From NCBI GenBank assembly GCA_003244255.1, contig QHCD01000075.1, forward strand, positions 1 through 43,324: a stretch of 43,324 nt of DNA, read 5' to 3'. Positions 40,804-43,324 of the stretch are shown one piece after another. This DNA comes from Pseudonocardiales bacterium. GTDB lineage: Bacteria; Actinomycetota; Actinomycetes; Mycobacteriales; QHCD01. The translations under genes were made by a program, and so were the position numbers. The notes below the pieces were generated by a model. It did not search any database. It was not told where the DNA came from and saw only the letters and a list, made by a program, of their open reading frames with translations. Each line of letters starts with the position of its first letter. Within the stretch, counting starts at the first letter, position 1.

Positions 40804-42837
40804 ATGGCGCTGCCCAGCTATGTGTCCGGAGGCTGGGTGCAGCCGGCGGAACCGGGCGCGCCGCTGCACGACGCCGTCACCGGCGAGCAGATCACCACCG
40901 TGTCCTCGGCCGGGCTCGACATGGCAGCGGCGCTGCGGCACGGCCGGGCGGTCGGCGGGCCGGCGCTGCGCGAGCTCACCTTTCACCAGCGGGCCGCCCT
41001 GCTGAAGTCACTCGGTCTGCACCTGCGCGAGCACCGCGACGAGCTGTACGCGATGTCCGCTCGCACCGGAGCGACCCTCTTCGATGCGAAGTTCGACGTC
41101 GACGGCGGCATTGGCGTGCTGTTGAGCTACGGCAGCGTTGGCCGGCGCGAGCTGCCGAACGACACCGTGCTGGTCGATGGGAACATCGCGCCGCTCGGCA
41201 AGGGCGGGCAGTTCCTGGGCCAGCACATCCTGACGCCGCTGCACGGCGTCGCGGTGCAGGTGAACGCGTTCAACTTCCCGGTGTGGGGCCCGCTGGAGAA
41301 GTTCGCGCCGGCGTTCCTGGCCGGTGTGCCGAGCCTGGTGAAGCCGGCCAGCGCGACCGCGTATCTCACCGCCCGGTTGGTGGAGCTGATCGTCTGCTCC
41401 GAGCTGCTGCCCGAGGGCACGCTGCAGCTCGTCTGCGGCAGCGCCGGTGACCTGCTCGACCATCTGACCGACCAGGACCTGGTGTCCTTCACCGGGTCGG
41501 CGTCGACGGCGATGCGGTTGCGCACGCACCCGGCGGTCGTGTCGAAATCCGTTCGCTTCAACGCCGAAGCCGATTCCCTCAACTGCTCGATCCTCGGTCC
41601 CGATGCGGCAGCGGGAGGCGCGGAATTCGACCTCTACGTAAAGTCGCTGGTCACCGAGATGACGGTGAAGGCGGGGCAGAAATGTACGGCGATCCGGCGC
41701 GCGCTGGTGCCGCGCTCGAGCGCCGACGCCGTCGTAGCCGCTGCATCGGCCCGGCTGGCGAAGGTTGTCGTCGGCAATCCGGCCGAGCCGTCGGTGCGGA
41801 TGGGTGCGCTGGCGAGCCTCGACCAGCGCGAGGAGGTGCGCCGATCGTGCAAGGCGCTGCTCTCGGCGGGAACCGCGGTGTACGGCGACCCGGAGCATGT
41901 CGACGTCGTCGGCGCCGATGCCGGGCGCGGCGCGTTCATCTCACCGGTCCTGATCCGTTCCGACGACGCCGCGCGCAGCGAGCCACACGAGGTCGAGGCG
42001 TTCGGACCGGTGTGCACCGTGATCGGCTACGACGACACCGCACACGCGATCGCCCTTGCCGCTCGGGGCAGGGGCAGTCTGGTCGGATCCATCGTCACTG
42101 GTGACGCCGAATTCGCGCGCGACGTCGTGATCGGCGTCGCGCCGTGGCACGGGCGGCTCCTGGTTCTCGATCGCGACGACGCGAAGGAATCGACCGGGCA
42201 CGGCTCACCGCTGCCGATGCTCGTGCACGGCGGTCCCGGCCGCGCCGGTGGCGGTGAGGAGCTGGGTGGCATCCGCGGGGTCGCGCATCACATGCAGCGC
42301 ACGGCCGTGCAGGCAAGCCCGCGGATGTTGCGCGCGATCACCAACCGATGGGTCACCGGTAGCGAGCGCGCCACCGGCGACGTCCATCCGTTCCGGAAGT
42401 CCCTCGCACAGCTGCGAATCGGCGACTCTGTCGTCGCCGGCCCTCGCACCGTGACGGTCGAGGACATCGCGCACTTCGCGGAGTTCACCGGCGACAGGTT
42501 CTATGCGCACACCGACGCCGAGGCGGCCGCGGCCAACCCGTTCTTCGACGGCATCGTCGCGCACGGATACCTGGTCGTGTCGCTCGCTGCCGGGCTCTTC
42601 GTCGATCCCGAGCCGGGCCCGGTGCTGGCCAACTACGGCATCGACAACCTGCGGTTCCTCACGCCAGTCTATCCGGGTGACGAGCTCACGGTTGCCCTGA
42701 CCTGTAAGGAGATCACGCCGCGTGGTGACGCCGAGCACGGCGAGGTGCGCTGGGACGCCGAGGTCACCAAGCAGGACGGCTCGTCGGTCGCCCGCTACGA
42801 CGTGCTGACGATGGTGGCCAAGGAGTGGCAGTCATGA
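40804..42837 (+). CDS. paaZ: PaaZ, oxepin-CoA hydrolase / semialdehyde dehydrogenase
   Basis: 677 residues, full length for PaaZ. Aldehyde dehydrogenase domain (about 1-515) with [12 protein letters not shown]255 in NAEADSLN and catalytic C294 in GQKCTAI; then a MaoC-like hydratase domain (about 530-677) with [30 protein letters not shown] and [13 protein letters not shown]. The hydratase opens the oxepin ring and the dehydrogenase oxidises the resulting aldehyde to 3-oxo-5,6-dehydrosuberyl-CoA. It overlaps paaA by four bases (ATGA). Confidence 0.95.
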   Translation: MALPSYVSGGWVQPAEPGAPLHDAVTGEQITTVSSAGLDMAAALRHGRAVGGPALRELTFHQRAALLKSLGLHLREHRDELYAMSARTGATLFDAKFDVDGGIGVLLSYGSVGRRELPNDTVLVDGNIAPLGKGGQFLGQHILTPLHGVAVQVNAFNFPVWGPLEKFAPAFLAGVPSLVKPASATAYLTARLVELIVCSELLPEGTLQLVCGSAGDLLDHLTDQDLVSFTGSASTAMRLRTHPAVVSKSVRFNAEADSLNCSILGPDAAAGGAEFDLYVKSLVTEMTVKAGQKCTAIRRALVPRSSADAVVAAASARLAKVVVGNPAEPSVRMGALASLDQREEVRRSCKALLSAGTAVYGDPEHVDVVGADAGRGAFISPVLIRSDDAARSEPHEVEAFGPVCTVIGYDDTAHAIALAARGRGSLVGSIVTGDAEFARDVVIGVAPWHGRLLVLDRDDAKESTGHGSPLPMLVHGGPGRAGGGEELGGIRGVAHHMQRTAVQASPRMLRAITNRWVTGSERATGDVHPFRKSLAQLRIGDSVVAGPRTVTVEDIAHFAEFTGDRFYAHTDAEAAAANPFFDGIVAHGYLVVSLAAGLFVDPEPGPVLANYGIDNLRFLTPVYPGDELTVALTCKEITPRGDAEHGEVRWDAEVTKQDGSSVARYDVLTMVAKEWQS

Positions 42838-43324
42838 CGACGACACAAGAGCACCCGCTACATGAGCACTTCGACGCCACGATAGGACACGACCGGCGGA
42901 TCGAGCCGCGCGACTGGATGCCGGACGGTTACCGAAAGACGGTGATCCGTCAGATCGCGCAGCACGCGCACTCGGAGATCATCGGCATGCAGCCGGAGGG
43001 CAACTGGATCACCCGCGCGCCGTCACTGCGGCGCAAGGCGATCCTAATCGCCAAGGTGCAGGACGAGGCCGGTCACGGCATGTACCTCTACTCGGCGGCT
43101 GAGACGCTGGGCGCCGACCGCGCGGACCTGACCACGCAGCTGATCACCGGCCGCCAGAAGTACTCGTCGATCTTCAACTACCCCACCCTGTCCTACGCCG
43201 ACGTCGGCGTCATCGGGTGGCTGGTCGACGGCGCGGCGATCTGCAACCAGGTTCCGCTGTGCCGCTCCTCCTACGGCCCGTATGCCCGCGCAATGATCCG
43301 GATCTGCAAGGAGGAGTCGTTCCA
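42834..43324 (+). CDS. paaA: PaaA, phenylacetyl-CoA 1,2-epoxidase catalytic subunit (partial)
   Basis: The first 163 residues are visible; the gene continues past the window. [20 protein letters not shown] and [20 protein letters not shown] contain the di-iron ligands E48, E78 and H81 of the ferritin-like fold. PaaA is the catalytic alpha subunit of the PaaABCE epoxidase, which turns phenylacetyl-CoA into the ring 1,2-epoxide. paaB and the other subunits are expected just downstream. Confidence 0.96.
   Translation, partial: MTTTQEHPLHEHFDATIGHDRRIEPRDWMPDGYRKTVIRQIAQHAHSEIIGMQPEGNWITRAPSLRRKAILIAKVQDEAGHGMYLYSAAETLGADRADLTTQLITGRQKYSSIFNYPTLSYADVGVIGWLVDGAAICNQVPLCRSSYGPYARAMIRICKEESF

Overview
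The window comes from a high-GC actinobacterium. Supporting signs are the GTG starts, many 4-bp ATGA/GTGA gene overlaps, a c-di-AMP (ydaO-type) riboswitch leader in front of a resuscitation-promoting factor, polyprenol-phosphate-dependent mannosyltransferases of the GT87 and MptB types, LLM flavin enzymes of the F420 kind, and an actinobacterial exosortase with a choice-of-anchor P protein. I cannot name the genus from the sequence alone.

Layout. 1-1874: a transposase remnant, tRNA-Ser(UGA) and a VapBC toxin-antitoxin pair, which reads as an accessory site beside a tRNA. 1875-4869: a surface-anchoring cluster of a minimal exosortase, a secreted choice-of-anchor P protein, a 49-residue peptide carrying an LAPTG-type sorting signal, and a processive family 2 glycosyltransferase. 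4840-6798: a RibD-like reductase, a DUF998 membrane protein, and an AraC regulator and a VOC protein that both carry deletions. 6844-9605: an OmpR-type two-component system divergent from a small secreted protein, with repeated CTCAG motifs nearby. 9760-15247: a methyltransferase, a propeller lipoprotein, two polytopic mannosyltransferase-like proteins and a DUF3995 protein. 15342-17149: a NarL-type two-component system. 17239-18579: two membrane proteins.

18617-20328: a protein with ADP-ribosyltransferase-like motifs overlaps a ROK kinase gene. 20370-25487: a palindromic repeat beside the C-terminal stub of an NCS1 permease, then a reductive pyrimidine (or hydantoin) catabolism operon of a class III aminotransferase, a beta-ureidopropionase, a dihydropyrimidinase and an LLM enzyme. 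25613-29013: a small membrane protein, a LysM-containing Rpf under a riboswitch, and an MprF-like lipid aminoacyltransferase. 29102-34022: a muropeptide recycling cluster (NamZ, NagZ, RpiR/MurR-like regulator, AnmK) bracketed by tRNA-Ser(GCU) and tRNA-Arg(ACG). 34062-36754: an arsenic cluster with ACR3, ArsM, ArsR and a broken ArsC.

36792-39577: a PadR regulator with its membrane partner, an LLM enzyme and an unrecognised small protein. 39644-43324: the start of a phenylacetate degradation locus with a TetR (PaaR-like) regulator and PaaI thioesterase on one strand and PaaZ and PaaA on the other, separated by two near-identical operator-like sites. PaaA runs off the end of the window. Several genes are remnants (ISL3 transposase, VOC, AraC, NCS1 permease, ArsC), so this stretch has undergone repeated small deletions.
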